From: Candidatus Dormiibacterota bacterium
GTDB taxonomy: Bacteria; Chloroflexota; Dormibacteria; Dormibacterales; Dormibacteraceae
Length of the DNA stretch: 64,000 bases
Direction: 5' to 3'
Assembly: GCA_003169845.1 (NCBI GenBank)
Contig: PNAG01000002.1
Span: forward strand, 372,001 to 436,000
Made by a program: the position numbers and the translations under genes. This document shows positions 25,959 to 33,622 of this stretch, one piece after another (positions within the stretch are counted from its first letter, which is position 1; each line of letters begins with the position of its first letter). The notes under the pieces are model-generated. The model was given only the letters and a program-made list of their open reading frames with translations. It ran no database searches and was not told the DNA's origin.

Positions 25959-27414
25959 CCTGGTGCTCCTCGCCGTGTTCCGCCATCACCCATGTGTCCC
26001 GGCTACCGCCGCCCTGCGAGCTGTTGACGATCAGCGAGCCCTCCTTGAGGGCGACTCGCGTCAGGCCGCCGGCGGTGACGTAGACCTCGGGCCCGGTCAG
26101 GACGAAGGGTCGAAGGTCCTGGTGCGTGCGGCGCATCCGCCCGCCATCGAAGATCGGCTGCACCGACAGGGCGACGACCGGCTGCGCGATGAAGCTCCGC
26201 GGCCTCTCCGAGATCCGGCGCCGGAAATCCTCGCGCTCTTCCTTGGTCGACTCCGGGCCGATCAGCATTCCATATCCGCCTGAGCCCCCGACTGTCTTGA
26301 TCACGAGCTCATCGATGTGCTCCAGCACATACCGGCGGTCCTCGTCGAGTGCGCAGAGGTAGGTCTGGACGTTCGGCAGGATCGGGTCCTCGTCGAGGTA
26401 GTACTTGATGATCTTCGGAACCAGGGCATACACCGCCTTGTCATCCGCCACGCCGTTCCCAAGCGCGTTGGCGATGGCGACGTTGCCGGCGCGGTATGCA
26501 TTGACCAGGCCGGCGACCCCGACCAGGGACTCCTGACGCCCGAAGATCGGATCCAGCCAATCGTCGTCGAGCCTCCGGTAGATGACGTGGACCGGTTTGA
26601 GGCCGCGCGTGGTCCGCATGAAGACGTGGTCCAGGTCGACGACCAGGTCGGTGCCCTCCACCAGCTCGATCCCCATCTGCTTGGCCAGGTACAGGTGCTC
26701 GTAGTAGGCGGCATTGTTGATTCCGGGCGTGAGGAGGACGATCGTCGGGTCGTCGACGCCCTCGGGAGCCAGCCACCGAAGGTGGCGAAGCAGCTCGTGA
26801 ACGTAGCCTTCGACCGGCCGGACCGGGTAGCCGGCGAAGAGATCGGGCAGGACTCGCTTCATGACGTGTCGGTTGGCCAGCACGTAGGAGACGCCTGACG
26901 GCGTTCGCAGGTTGTCCTCCAGCACGAAAAAGTCGCCTTTGGCGTCGCGAACGAGATCGATGCCGGCGATGTGGCAGTGGATTCCCCGCGGCACCGGGAG
27001 GCCCTCGATCTCGCGCAGGTACTGCTGGCTGGTAAGCACGATCTCGGGCGGTACCACCCGCTGATGAAGGATCAGCTTGCGTCCGTAGACGTCATCCAGG
27101 AACAGGTTCAGGGCCGCCATGCGCTGCTTGAGGCCGTTCTCCAGGCGCCGCCACGTCTGCGCCGAGATGACCCTCGGGATGATGTCGAACGGAAAGACCT
27201 TCTCCGTCCCCTGGGCGTCCGGGTAGACGGCAAAGGTGATCCCGTGGTTGCGGAACATCTGCATCGCGAGATCGTGGCGGCGGGCGAGCTCTCTCGGGCC
27301 GAGGCGATGAAGCTGCTCGTAGATCCGGCCGTAGCCAGGTCTCGGCCGGCCAGGAGCCGCAAGCATTTCATCGTAGAAACCGTTTGTCTCGTAGTCAGCG
27401 TCGAGGGAATTCAC
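25951..27414 (-). CDS. Circularly permuted ATP-grasp protein
   Basis: 487 residues from GTG 27414. Family marks are FYDEMLAAPGRPRPGY near the start, FPFDIIPRVI, GIHCHIAGIDLVRDAKGDFFVLEDNLRTPSGVSYVLANR, LLTPGINNAAYYEHLYLAKQMGIELVEG and the VIKTVGGSGGYGMLIGP phosphate-binding segment. The family (DUF404/407 type) is thought to ligate amino groups or make a peptide, using ATP. The frame stays open upstream for ~110 codons without family similarity; TATAGC 9 nt before GTG 27414 supports this start. First gene of the alpha-E-transglutaminase operon. Confidence 0.9.
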   Translation of the reverse strand: MNSLDADYETNGFYDEMLAAPGRPRPGYGRIYEQLHRLGPRELARRHDLAMQMFRNHGITFAVYPDAQGTEKVFPFDIIPRVISAQTWRRLENGLKQRMAALNLFLDDVYGRKLILHQRVVPPEIVLTSQQYLREIEGLPVPRGIHCHIAGIDLVRDAKGDFFVLEDNLRTPSGVSYVLANRHVMKRVLPDLFAGYPVRPVEGYVHELLRHLRWLAPEGVDDPTIVLLTPGINNAAYYEHLYLAKQMGIELVEGTDLVVDLDHVFMRTTRGLKPVHVIYRRLDDDWLDPIFGRQESLVGVAGLVNAYRAGNVAIANALGNGVADDKAVYALVPKIIKYYLDEDPILPNVQTYLCALDEDRRYVLEHIDELVIKTVGGSGGYGMLIGPESTKEEREDFRRRISERPRSFIAQPVVALSVQPIFDGGRMRRTHQDLRPFVLTGPEVYVTAGGLTRVALKEGSLIVNSSQGGGSRDTWVMAEHGEEHQDA

Positions 27415-27426
27415 GGAGGCCACCGC

Positions 27427-27432
27427 TATAGT
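27427..27432 (+). promoter_or_regulatory. Shared AT-rich element in a divergent promoter
   Basis: TATAGT reads as a -10 on the plus strand, 6 nt before the ATC at 27439. The overlapping CTATAG is palindromic and also serves as a -10-like element on the minus strand, 9 nt before the ATP-grasp GTG at 27414. Confidence 0.45.
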
Positions 27433-27438
27433 TTCGCC

Positions 27439-28284
27439 ATCCCGACAAAAAGTAAGCAGATCAACCTTCGCGTCGGCTGCGAGTTTAGCTACGACGTGAC
27501 CGCGCCGACCCCCGTGACGGTCCAGGTCCGCCCTCGCTCTGATTCGAGCCATCAGCTGGTCAGCGAGACCTGGTCGACCACGCCGTCGCTGCCTGTCGAC
27601 GAGTACAGCGACATCTACGGCAACCCGGTCAAGCGCTTCGTGATGCCCTCGGGACCGGTCGTCCTGCGCTACAACGCCATCTGCGCCGTCCCCGACGAGG
27701 TTGACCCCGACCCGACCGGGGCGACCCAGGTTCCGGTCGAGGAGCTGCCCGGTCAGCTGCTGCACTTCACGCTGCCCAGCCGCTACTGCCTATCAGACGA
27801 GCTCATGGGCATGGCGTGGCAGCTGTTCGGCCAGACGCAACCGGGAGCCCCGCGAGTGCAAGCGATCTGCGACTGGGTTCACGACAACATCAAGTTCAAG
27901 TACGGCACGAGTAATCCGCTGACGACGGCCGCCGACGTCCTCAGAGACCGGATCGGGGTGTGCCGAGACCTCACACACGTTGCGGTCACCTTCTGCCGCG
28001 CCATGAACATCCCTGCGCGCTATGTGTTTGGCTACCTGCCCGACCTGTACGTCCCAGTCGACCCCAACCCCATGGATTTCGCAGCCTGGATGGAGGTCTA
28101 CCTGGGCGATCGGTGGTGGACTTTCGACCCGCGCAACAACGCACGCCGCGCCGGGCGCGTGCTCATCGGGCGAGGTCGGGACGCCCTCGATGTGGCCATG
28201 CTGACCACCTTCGGCCCGGCAGCCTTCCAATCGATGACCGTCTGGGCAGATAAATACCCCACGAAGTCGGAGGCTACGCCGTGA
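27439..28284 (+). CDS. Transglutaminase-like protein 2, catalytic His absent
   Basis: About 281 residues. After KQINLRVGCEFSYDV comes a beta-rich N-terminal half, then the core with the Cys in RIGVCRDLTHVAVTFCRAMNIPARYVFGYLP and the Asp in WWTFDPRNN. Where homologues usually have F-H-A-W the sequence is DFAAWMEVYL, so the catalytic His is missing. No ATG, GTG or TTG is suitably placed; ATC 27439 stands 6 nt after TATAGT. The next in-frame GTG (27497) would remove the first strand. It is divergent from the ATP-grasp operon and 34 bp before transglutaminase 3. Confidence 0.75.
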   Translation: MPTKSKQINLRVGCEFSYDVTAPTPVTVQVRPRSDSSHQLVSETWSTTPSLPVDEYSDIYGNPVKRFVMPSGPVVLRYNAICAVPDEVDPDPTGATQVPVEELPGQLLHFTLPSRYCLSDELMGMAWQLFGQTQPGAPRVQAICDWVHDNIKFKYGTSNPLTTAADVLRDRIGVCRDLTHVAVTFCRAMNIPARYVFGYLPDLYVPVDPNPMDFAAWMEVYLGDRWWTFDPRNNARRAGRVLIGRGRDALDVAMLTTFGPAAFQSMTVWADKYPTKSEATP

Positions 28285-28318
28285 CTTCGCGGGGACCCCT
28301 GAAGGCCGAGGAATCTTG

Positions 28319-29191
28319 ATGGCGATCGAACCTGTGTCGGTCGACTGGGCAGCGGCAAGGCGCGTGTCCTATCTGCTGCGGCAGAGCTTCCGCTACGAAT
28401 ACCCCAAACCCATCCGGGACCTGAACCATCGCCTCGTCGTCATCCCGCCCGAGCGGTTCGGCGACCAGCGCCGGCTGCGCCATCGGCTGTCGGTCGATCG
28501 GGACGGTGTCCGGTTCGAGGATCGAAACGACCGCTTCGGCAACATGATCGTCGACGTCTTCGCTCCTCGTGTGCCGGAGGAGATCGAGTTCGTGGCCGAG
28601 GTCTCGGTCGAGCGCCATGCCGCGGTGCCCAACCGGCTCGCGGACGGCTGGCTCACCGAAAGCTACCTGCTCGAGGCCTCCCCCCTCACGGCCGCTGACG
28701 AGCGCATCAAGAGGGTGGCTCAGGAGCTTGGAGATTCGGCCGAGTGGGGTCTCTCGCTGGCGGATCGCATCAACGATTGGGTGTACCAATCGATGACCTA
28801 CCAGCATGGGGTGACCGGCGTCCGGACCACTGCTGCCCAGGCGCTCGAGATCGGGTCCGGCGTCTGTCAGGACTACGCGCACGTGATGCTGGCGCTCTGC
28901 CGGGCATGCGGCCTTCCCTCTCGTTACGTCTCGGGCCACCTCCTCGGACAGGGAGGGACGCACGCCTGGGTGGAGGTCGTTCTCCCAACCAAGGACGGGA
29001 CCGGCGACGCGATCGCGTCGACTTTCGACCCCACTCACGCGAGCCGCGGCGGCCTGGGCTACGTGACGATCGCGGTCGGAGGCGACTACTCGGACGTGGC
29101 GCCGACGTCCGGGACGTACCTGTCGTCGGCGAGAGGGCGCCTGGTGACGAGCAAGCGGGTCACCCTGGTCGACGTCGAGTACGGCGACTGA
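28319..29191 (+). CDS. Transglutaminase-like protein 3
   Basis: 290 residues from the ATG at 28319, with GAGG 7 nt upstream (TTG 28316 is adjacent). The N-terminal domain contains RRVSYLLRQSFRYEYPKPIRDLNHRLVVIPPE. The catalytic triad is visible: Cys in GSGVCQDYAHVMLALCRACGLPSRYVSGH, His in GGTHAWVEVVLP, Asp in STFDPTHAS. It follows transglutaminase 2 and probably shares its promoter. Three such proteins around one alpha-E/ATP-grasp pair is more than the usual one or two. Confidence 0.9.
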   Translation: MAIEPVSVDWAAARRVSYLLRQSFRYEYPKPIRDLNHRLVVIPPERFGDQRRLRHRLSVDRDGVRFEDRNDRFGNMIVDVFAPRVPEEIEFVAEVSVERHAAVPNRLADGWLTESYLLEASPLTAADERIKRVAQELGDSAEWGLSLADRINDWVYQSMTYQHGVTGVRTTAAQALEIGSGVCQDYAHVMLALCRACGLPSRYVSGHLLGQGGTHAWVEVVLPTKDGTGDAIASTFDPTHASRGGLGYVTIAVGGDYSDVAPTSGTYLSSARGRLVTSKRVTLVDVEYGD

Positions 29192-29195
29192 AGTG

Positions 29196-29219
29196 GGGAG
29201 GAGGCCCGAGCCCCCTCCC
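29196..29219. terminator. Hairpin between convergent transglutaminase 3 and YCII genes
   Basis: GGGAGG (29196-29201) pairs with CCTCCC (29214-29219), with an inner GGC/GCC stem and a CCGA loop. It lies between the two convergent stop codons. There is no clear T tract. Confidence 0.5.
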
Positions 29220-29232
29220 GCCCTTCAGCGTC

Positions 29233-29553
29233 TCACATCGCCGGGGTGACTTCGTAGACCGTGATCTTGCCGCCTGACTCCAGCACTGGGCAGTCCTTGG
29301 CGAAGTCGACCGCGGCGTTGAGCGAGTCCGCCTTGACGATCGAGTAGCCGGTGGCTGGGGTGCCGATCGCGCCGTCGTGGACCGCTCCGCCGTTTGAGAC
29401 GTTCTTGGCGTGCGCCGCAAACGGGTTGCCGGCGTCGACGACCTTGTCGCCGAGCTTGCCAAACCAGGCACCCCAGGCCTCCATCACCTTCTTGCCCTCC
29501 GCCTCTGTCGCGGGCATGCCGCCGCCGGTGTAAACGAGTACGAAATTCGCCAT
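29233..29553 (-). CDS. YCII-related protein 1
   Basis: 106 residues, ferredoxin-like alpha/beta fold of the YCII/DGPF type: MANFVLVYTGGGMPATEAEGKKVMEAWGAWFGKLG, a SNGGAVHDGAIGTPATGYSIVKADSL middle segment and KDCPVLESGGKITVYEVTP at the end. YCII-like proteins often accompany ECF sigma factors and have no proven activity. No sigma gene is adjacent to this copy, unlike the second at 62884-63243. A strong AAGGAG ribosome-binding site lies 7 nt before the ATG. Confidence 0.88.
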   Translation of the reverse strand: MANFVLVYTGGGMPATEAEGKKVMEAWGAWFGKLGDKVVDAGNPFAAHAKNVSNGGAVHDGAIGTPATGYSIVKADSLNAAVDFAKDCPVLESGGKITVYEVTPAM

Positions 29554-29675
29554 GTCTGATCTCCTTCGTCAGTGATGTCCCGGGATCTCCGGGCCCATCA
29601 ACACGACGAAGGAGGTGGTCGATTTTCGACATCACTCTTACGGGATTCTCACGCAGCCCTTATATATCGGCTCAC

Positions 29676-29904
29676 ATGAACGGTTCTCGGGTTCTCGTCG
29701 TGGAGGACGATGCGCGACTCGCGGCGACCCTCGAAAGGGTCCTGGTTGCCGAAGGCCACCACGTCGAGCTGGTCGGAGATGGGCTGGAAGCGCTGCGCCT
29801 GGCTCGGGAGCAGCAACGGCGACCACGTTGTCGGTCTCCGGCTCACCCTTCCAGACCGCCTCCAGCAGCTGCTCGCGCGTGAGGACCTGGCGAGGATGCC
29901 GCAT
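29676..29904 (+). pseudogene. Response regulator broken by an internal inversion
   Basis: From ATG 29676 the plus strand encodes the start of a receiver domain: MNGSRVLVVEDDARLAATL and, a little further on, GDGLEALRLAREQQ. It stops being homologous near 29816, before the phospho-accepting Asp. From 29904 back to 29815 the minus strand encodes a winged-helix segment of an OmpR/PhoB output domain (RHPRQVLTREQLLEAVW, then GEPETDNVV). The two halves face opposite directions and both are truncated. The simplest reading is a deletion plus inversion. A TATATA element lies upstream of the ATG. Confidence 0.7.
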
Positions 29905-30073
29905 GAATGGACCTGGCATCGCGCCTGAGTCCCGAGTCCTCCTGCGCCAGGGTGAGCTCCTGCTGGCCGTGCCGATCGGCGCCAATCACGGCCCGGTCGC
30001 GTTGATGACGAACGTAGCCCTACCGATCGCGCTGATCGTCCTGCTGCGCAAGCCCCGGGAGGCGTTTACCTAG
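29903..30073 (+). CDS. Hypothetical short protein, 56 aa
   Basis: Begins MNGPGIAPESRVLLRQGELL and contains one hydrophobic stretch (VALMTNVALPIALIVLL). It is not similar to anything I recognise and may be debris from the response-regulator rearrangement. Its stop overlaps that of the convergent zincin gene as CTAG (30070-30073), the same arrangement as several real gene pairs here, which is the best argument that its 3' end is a true gene end. Confidence 0.35.
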   Translation: MNGPGIAPESRVLLRQGELLLAVPIGANHGPVALMTNVALPIALIVLLRKPREAFT

Positions 30074-30630
30074 CCACGCGAGGCGAGTCGCCCCCTTCGG
30101 GTGAGAGCTTCGTCCGCGTCCTCTGTGGTCACATCTCGGCGCCGGAAGTTTCGCAACGCGAAGCGGTCGCACGCGGTCTCGGCAGCCGAGGCCTTGCCGA
30201 GCACCTCGTGCAGGTACCAGTGCATCCACTCGTGACAGTAGAGGAACCTCAGCACATCGCGGCGCCCACGAAACACAACGGTCTCGGATGCCCATGCAAA
30301 TCGCATGCCCTCTCCGCGCTTGCGGCGTGCGGCGAAGATCACAGGCTCCTTGAAGGGCCTGAAGGGAATCGGCACCTGAAGCACAATGCGTCGATCTTCG
30401 AACTCGCAGCGGGCAGCAAGGTGCGGGTGTGTTCGATAGCGCAGGGGCTTGATCACGACTGTGTAGTCGCTCCGAGGCAGCCCCTCCAGGGCACGCATGG
30501 CGTCGGCGTCGCTGTATCCCGAAAGCTCGCTTCGGGTGACCATGGCGGGACAGGGTACGCCGGGAATCAGCTGATGTTGGAGCTGCTCCTTGAAATTTCG
30601 GACCCAGGTGCGGTCCACCCGTGCCCGCAT
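30070..30630 (-). CDS. Zincin-like putative metalloprotease
   Basis: 186 residues from ATG 30630. Near residue 140 there is a canonical HExxH motif in RFLYCHEWMHWYLHEVLG, followed after some 15 residues by ETACDRFALRNFRRR, where the Glu or Asp could be the third zinc ligand. No signal peptide is seen and the protein is basic. This resembles SprT-like or other small cytosolic zincins, but I do not recognise the family. The frame extends upstream but would overlap YihY; the start at 30630 leaves a 16-bp divergent gap. Confidence 0.65.
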   Translation of the reverse strand: MRARVDRTWVRNFKEQLQHQLIPGVPCPAMVTRSELSGYSDADAMRALEGLPRSDYTVVIKPLRYRTHPHLAARCEFEDRRIVLQVPIPFRPFKEPVIFAARRKRGEGMRFAWASETVVFRGRRDVLRFLYCHEWMHWYLHEVLGKASAAETACDRFALRNFRRRDVTTEDADEALTRRGRLASRG

Positions 30631-30646
30631 ACGATTGACGCGCTCG

Positions 30647-31540
30647 ATGTCTCGAATCCGGCGCCTGGCTGAACGTGCCCAACTAAGGGGTAGAAGAACG
30701 ATTCCCTTTCGCGTGCTCAGCGCGTACGGTGAGAGCCAGGCGAGCAACTACGCCGCCGCCCTCGCGTTCGCGGCCTTTATCGCGATGTTCCCGATGATGC
30801 TCGGAGTCCTCTCCATCATCGGTCTCGCCATCCGCGACCCGGCCACCGAGGCTCGGTTTCAGAACCTCATCCTGCAGATCTTTCCCGGAAGTGCCCAGCC
30901 AGAGCTGCAGAGCGCGATCCACGGCGTCAGGCAATCGGCCGGCTGGTTAGGGCTGGTCTCGCTGGCCGGCCTGGTCTGGAGCGCCGGCGGAATCTTCACC
31001 ACCATGGAGTTCGCGCTGACCCGGATCTTCGGGACGAAGCAGCGGAACATGATCCGGCAAAGGCTCATGGGCTTTTTGATGATGCTGCTGCTCGTGGCGG
31101 CCCTGGGGATCACCGTAGCGGCGAACGCGGCCGCAGGCTATCTCTCGCCATATGTCCCTTTCGCTTGGGTGTTGAGCCTTGCGATCGGCGCGGCGGTGAT
31201 GGTCGTGCTGCTGGTCTTGTTGTACCGCTTCGTTCCGAATCGCACGTTCAGCCTGGGTGAGGTGCTGCCTGGCGCACTGCTGGCCGGTGTGCTGATCGAG
31301 GCCCTTTCGCTCGGGTTTCCGCTCTATGCACGGTTCGCCGGCAGCTTCAACACGTACGGAGCCCAGTTCGCCCTGTTCTTTCTGCTCGCGACCTGGTTGT
31401 ACCTGCTCAGCCAGCTCCTGCTGGTGGGCGCCGTCTACAACCGGTTCCGTCTCGGACAACCCGCGACCAGGGGCCTGATCGCAAGCCCGCCCACGCAATC
31501 CCACGAACCCGAAAGGCCCGTCGAGGTCATCAAGTGTTGA
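30647..31540 (+). CDS. YihY/BrkB-family membrane protein
   Basis: 297 residues with six TM segments. Characteristic elements are NYAAALAFAAFIAMFPMMLGVLSIIGL near the N-terminus, WSAGGIFTTMEFALTRIFGTK in the middle, YRFVPNRTFSLGEVLPGALLAGVLIE, and YGAQFALFFLLATWLYLLSQLLLVGA. Family members are inner membrane proteins once misassigned as RNase BN; their function is unknown. The first canonical ATG that avoids the divergent zincin gene is 30647. Its stop overlaps the TTG start of proline dehydrogenase, so the two are coupled. Confidence 0.9.
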   Translation: MSRIRRLAERAQLRGRRTIPFRVLSAYGESQASNYAAALAFAAFIAMFPMMLGVLSIIGLAIRDPATEARFQNLILQIFPGSAQPELQSAIHGVRQSAGWLGLVSLAGLVWSAGGIFTTMEFALTRIFGTKQRNMIRQRLMGFLMMLLLVAALGITVAANAAAGYLSPYVPFAWVLSLAIGAAVMVVLLVLLYRFVPNRTFSLGEVLPGALLAGVLIEALSLGFPLYARFAGSFNTYGAQFALFFLLATWLYLLSQLLLVGAVYNRFRLGQPATRGLIASPPTQSHEPERPVEVIKC

Positions 31541-32451
31541 GAAGCCTGCTTCTCTGGTGCGCGCAGAATCCCTGGCTGTCAACCCACGTTCCCAAATGGG
31601 GGTTCGTGCGGCGCGCGGTCAGGCGATTCATGCCGGGCGAGGACCTGGACGCCGCGCTGACAGCGGCGGGCGACTTCAAAGCGCAGAGTATCGGATCGCT
31701 TCTCACGCGTCTCGGCGAGAACGTGAAGAACCTGTCCGAAGCACAAGAGGTGGTCGAGCATTACGAGTCCCTGTTCGCCAGGGTGGCCAAGGACGGGCTG
31801 GACGCGGAGATCTCGGTCAAGCCCACGCAGCTAGGGCTGGACATCGATCCGGCGGCGGCGTATTCGAACTTCGAGCGGCTGGCCCGGGCGGCATCGAAGG
31901 CGAAAAGCTTCCTGTGGATCGACATGGAAGGGAGCGCCTACACCGAGCCTACCCTGGACCTCTACCGGCGGCTGCGAGCCGATCATCCCCGCACCGGGAT
32001 CGCCCTGCAGGCATATCTCCACCGCACCGTGCATGACGTGGTCAAGCTGCTGCCCGTGAAGCCCGCGATCAGGCTCGTCAAAGGGGCTTACGCCGAGTCA
32101 TCCTCGATCGCTTTCACAGCCAAAAAGGACGTGGACGCGAACTATCTCGCGCTGTGCGCGCTCATGCTGCCGCAGGCCAAGCAGGGCAAGCTGCGGCTGG
32201 TGCTCGCGACGCATGACGTGGACCTGATCGCCCGGATCGCCCGCTTCGCGCATGCGCTGGGCATGGAACACGGCCAACTGGAGGTGGCGATGCTCTACGG
32301 GATCCGCGCGGACCAGCAGGCGCGGCTCGCTCGCGAAGGCTTCATCGTCAAAGACCTGATCTCGTACGGCGACGCCTGGTACGCCTGGTACCTGCGCCGG
32401 CTCGCGGAGCGCCCCGCCAACGTGCTCTTCGTCGCCCGGCAGCTCTTCTAG
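31534..32451 (+). CDS. Proline dehydrogenase
   Basis: 305 residues, the size of monofunctional bacterial PRODH. It oxidises proline to pyrroline-5-carboxylate with FAD at the membrane. Motifs are SVKPTQLGLDIDP, LWIDMEGSAYTEPTLDLYRRL, IALQAYLHRTVHDV, IRLVKGAYAES, LVLATHD and LEVAMLYGIRADQ, with YLRRLAERPANV at the C-terminus (substrate carboxylate Args). The TTG start overlaps the YihY stop. No P5C dehydrogenase is adjacent. Its TAG overlaps CTA of the full-length YceI frame on the other strand (CTAG, 32448-32451). Confidence 0.93.
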   Translation: MLRSLLLWCAQNPWLSTHVPKWGFVRRAVRRFMPGEDLDAALTAAGDFKAQSIGSLLTRLGENVKNLSEAQEVVEHYESLFARVAKDGLDAEISVKPTQLGLDIDPAAAYSNFERLARAASKAKSFLWIDMEGSAYTEPTLDLYRRLRADHPRTGIALQAYLHRTVHDVVKLLPVKPAIRLVKGAYAESSSIAFTAKKDVDANYLALCALMLPQAKQGKLRLVLATHDVDLIARIARFAHALGMEHGQLEVAMLYGIRADQQARLAREGFIVKDLISYGDAWYAWYLRRLAERPANVLFVARQLF

Positions 32452-33158
32452 GTCTTCGTCAGGAAGAGGTCGAACTCGATCGTTGCGGTCGGGTCTACGG
32501 CCGTGATGGTCACCTGCGGCGGCTACACGCCGTAGTCGGTCATGTTGATCGCCACGCTGCCGGCGGTTTCGATCCTGTTCCCGACCACCTGCGCCTTCGC
32601 GGGGGCGGTCACGTTCTTGGTAACGCCGTGGATTGTGAGTTGGCCGGGCACGGTCACGTCCACCTGGGCACTCGTTATGGTCGCTGGGACTGAGGCGGAA
32701 GTCGCGGTGAACTTTGCGTTTGGAAACTGCTGCACGTCGAGCTGGCGGCTCACGAGGCCGTCGCGCTGGCTCACATTGCGGCCGGCCACCTGGTCGGTGC
32801 TGTGAAGGCTGGTCAGATCGGCAGTCACGGTGATGCCGATGGCCTGGTAGCCAGTCGCGTCACCAGCGACCATCAACGACCCGGTTACGTTCGAGGTTTG
32901 AGCCACGGCGTCGTGCTTGGCGGTCTCGCCCACGAACAGTTCCTTCACGCGATAGCGGGCTTGCGAGCCCGTGGTCACGGTCCAGGTGCCGGCAAGCCCA
33001 GTCAACGCAGCGGCCGGGCTCGCGGTAGGGCTCGCGCTCAGCGACAGGCTGGGCCGCGAGCTGCGCAGGTTGGAGAAGAAGTACACGTATCCGCCAACGC
33101 CCAACAGAGCAACCGCGACCAGCGCCGCGGCGGCGGTCACGACGAGGTTTCTTTTCAT
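32448..33158 (-). pseudogene. YceI-family protein with an in-frame amber codon near the end
   Basis: The uninterrupted part (32523-33158) has an N-terminal TM anchor, a Ser/Ala/Pro-rich linker and a YceI lipocalin-like domain: AGTWTVTTGSQARYRVKEL, SNVTGSLMVAGD, QFPNAKFTATSA and INMTDYGV. Then comes TAG (32523-32525). In the same frame the next 24 codons read PPQVTITAVDPTATIEFDLF and a short tail, which are the conserved last strands of YceI. TAG ends ordinary genes here, so this is most likely a recent nonsense mutation or a sequencing error. Otherwise it is a functional truncation. Confidence 0.75.
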
Positions 33159-33189
33159 TCCATACGACCTGTCATCTGAATCGCCCTAA

Positions 33190-33223
33190 GCAGGAGGGCC
33201 GGCATTTCACCGACCGCTCCTGC
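33190..33223 (-). terminator. Long hairpin between the small exported protein gene and yceI
   Basis: GCAGGAG (33190-33196) pairs with CTCCTGC (33217-33223), continued by GGCCGG/CCGACC with one wobble in minus-strand RNA and a one-base bulge, around a 7-nt loop. It follows the minus-strand gene at 33248 and precedes the YceI start. Few T follow, so it may be a terminator or an attenuating leader hairpin. Confidence 0.5.
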
Positions 33224-33247
33224 AATGGTCTCTTGACCCAACGACAC

Positions 33248-33505
33248 CTATGGAACCGTCGGGACCTGGCCGGCGTTTTCTTGCGCCTCGCGGGCCGCGC
33301 TTTCGGTGGCCTCGTGAGCCGCGGTTTCGTTCGACACGAATGTGCCGGACGCCGCCGTCGGGGTCGTCGGGCTCGGGCTGGCGGCGGTGGTCGCCGCTGA
33401 GGCGACGATCGTCGTCGCGCCGTACATCACGGCGCCTATCACGCCGCCGATGAGCATCGACCCCGCAATCGCAGCTGCCGCTATCGACTTGCGAACTCCG
33501 TTCAT
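33248..33505 (-). CDS. Small exported or membrane-anchored protein, 85 aa
   Basis: Starts MNGVRKSIAAAAIAGSMLIG, continuing into GVIGAVMYGATTIVASA, a long hydrophobic N-terminal segment with a Lys/Arg pair in front. The rest is Ala/Thr/Ser/Pro and Glu rich (AASPSPTTPTAASG; ATESAAREAQENAG). It looks like a signal-anchored low-complexity surface protein. The GAAGGAGG ribosome-binding site is strong and correctly spaced. A small dyad, GTGAG-N6-CTCAC (33522-33537), lies just upstream. No family is known to me. Confidence 0.75.
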   Translation of the reverse strand: MNGVRKSIAAAAIAGSMLIGGVIGAVMYGATTIVASAATTAASPSPTTPTAASGTFVSNETAAHEATESAAREAQENAGQVPTVP

Positions 33506-33622
33506 GGTTTCTCCTCCTTCGGTGAGTAATCGCTCACGCGAGCGTCATGTCGAAGGCTGGCGGCGCAGCCTCAGCGCGCCGTGTGAGAAATCTGTGAGTT
33601 CGCTGGTCGAACGTTGCGCGAG

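Noticed and set aside
26971..27438. Upstream extension of transglutaminase 2 to a canonical start
   Set aside because: It would be antisense to the conserved N-terminal part of the ATP-grasp gene, with no ribosome-binding site and no family similarity.
32523..32525. Pyrrolysine or general amber recoding in the YceI gene
   Set aside because: Pyrrolysine is confined to methylamine enzymes and some archaea or bacteria with pylT, and TAG is the ordinary stop of many genes here.
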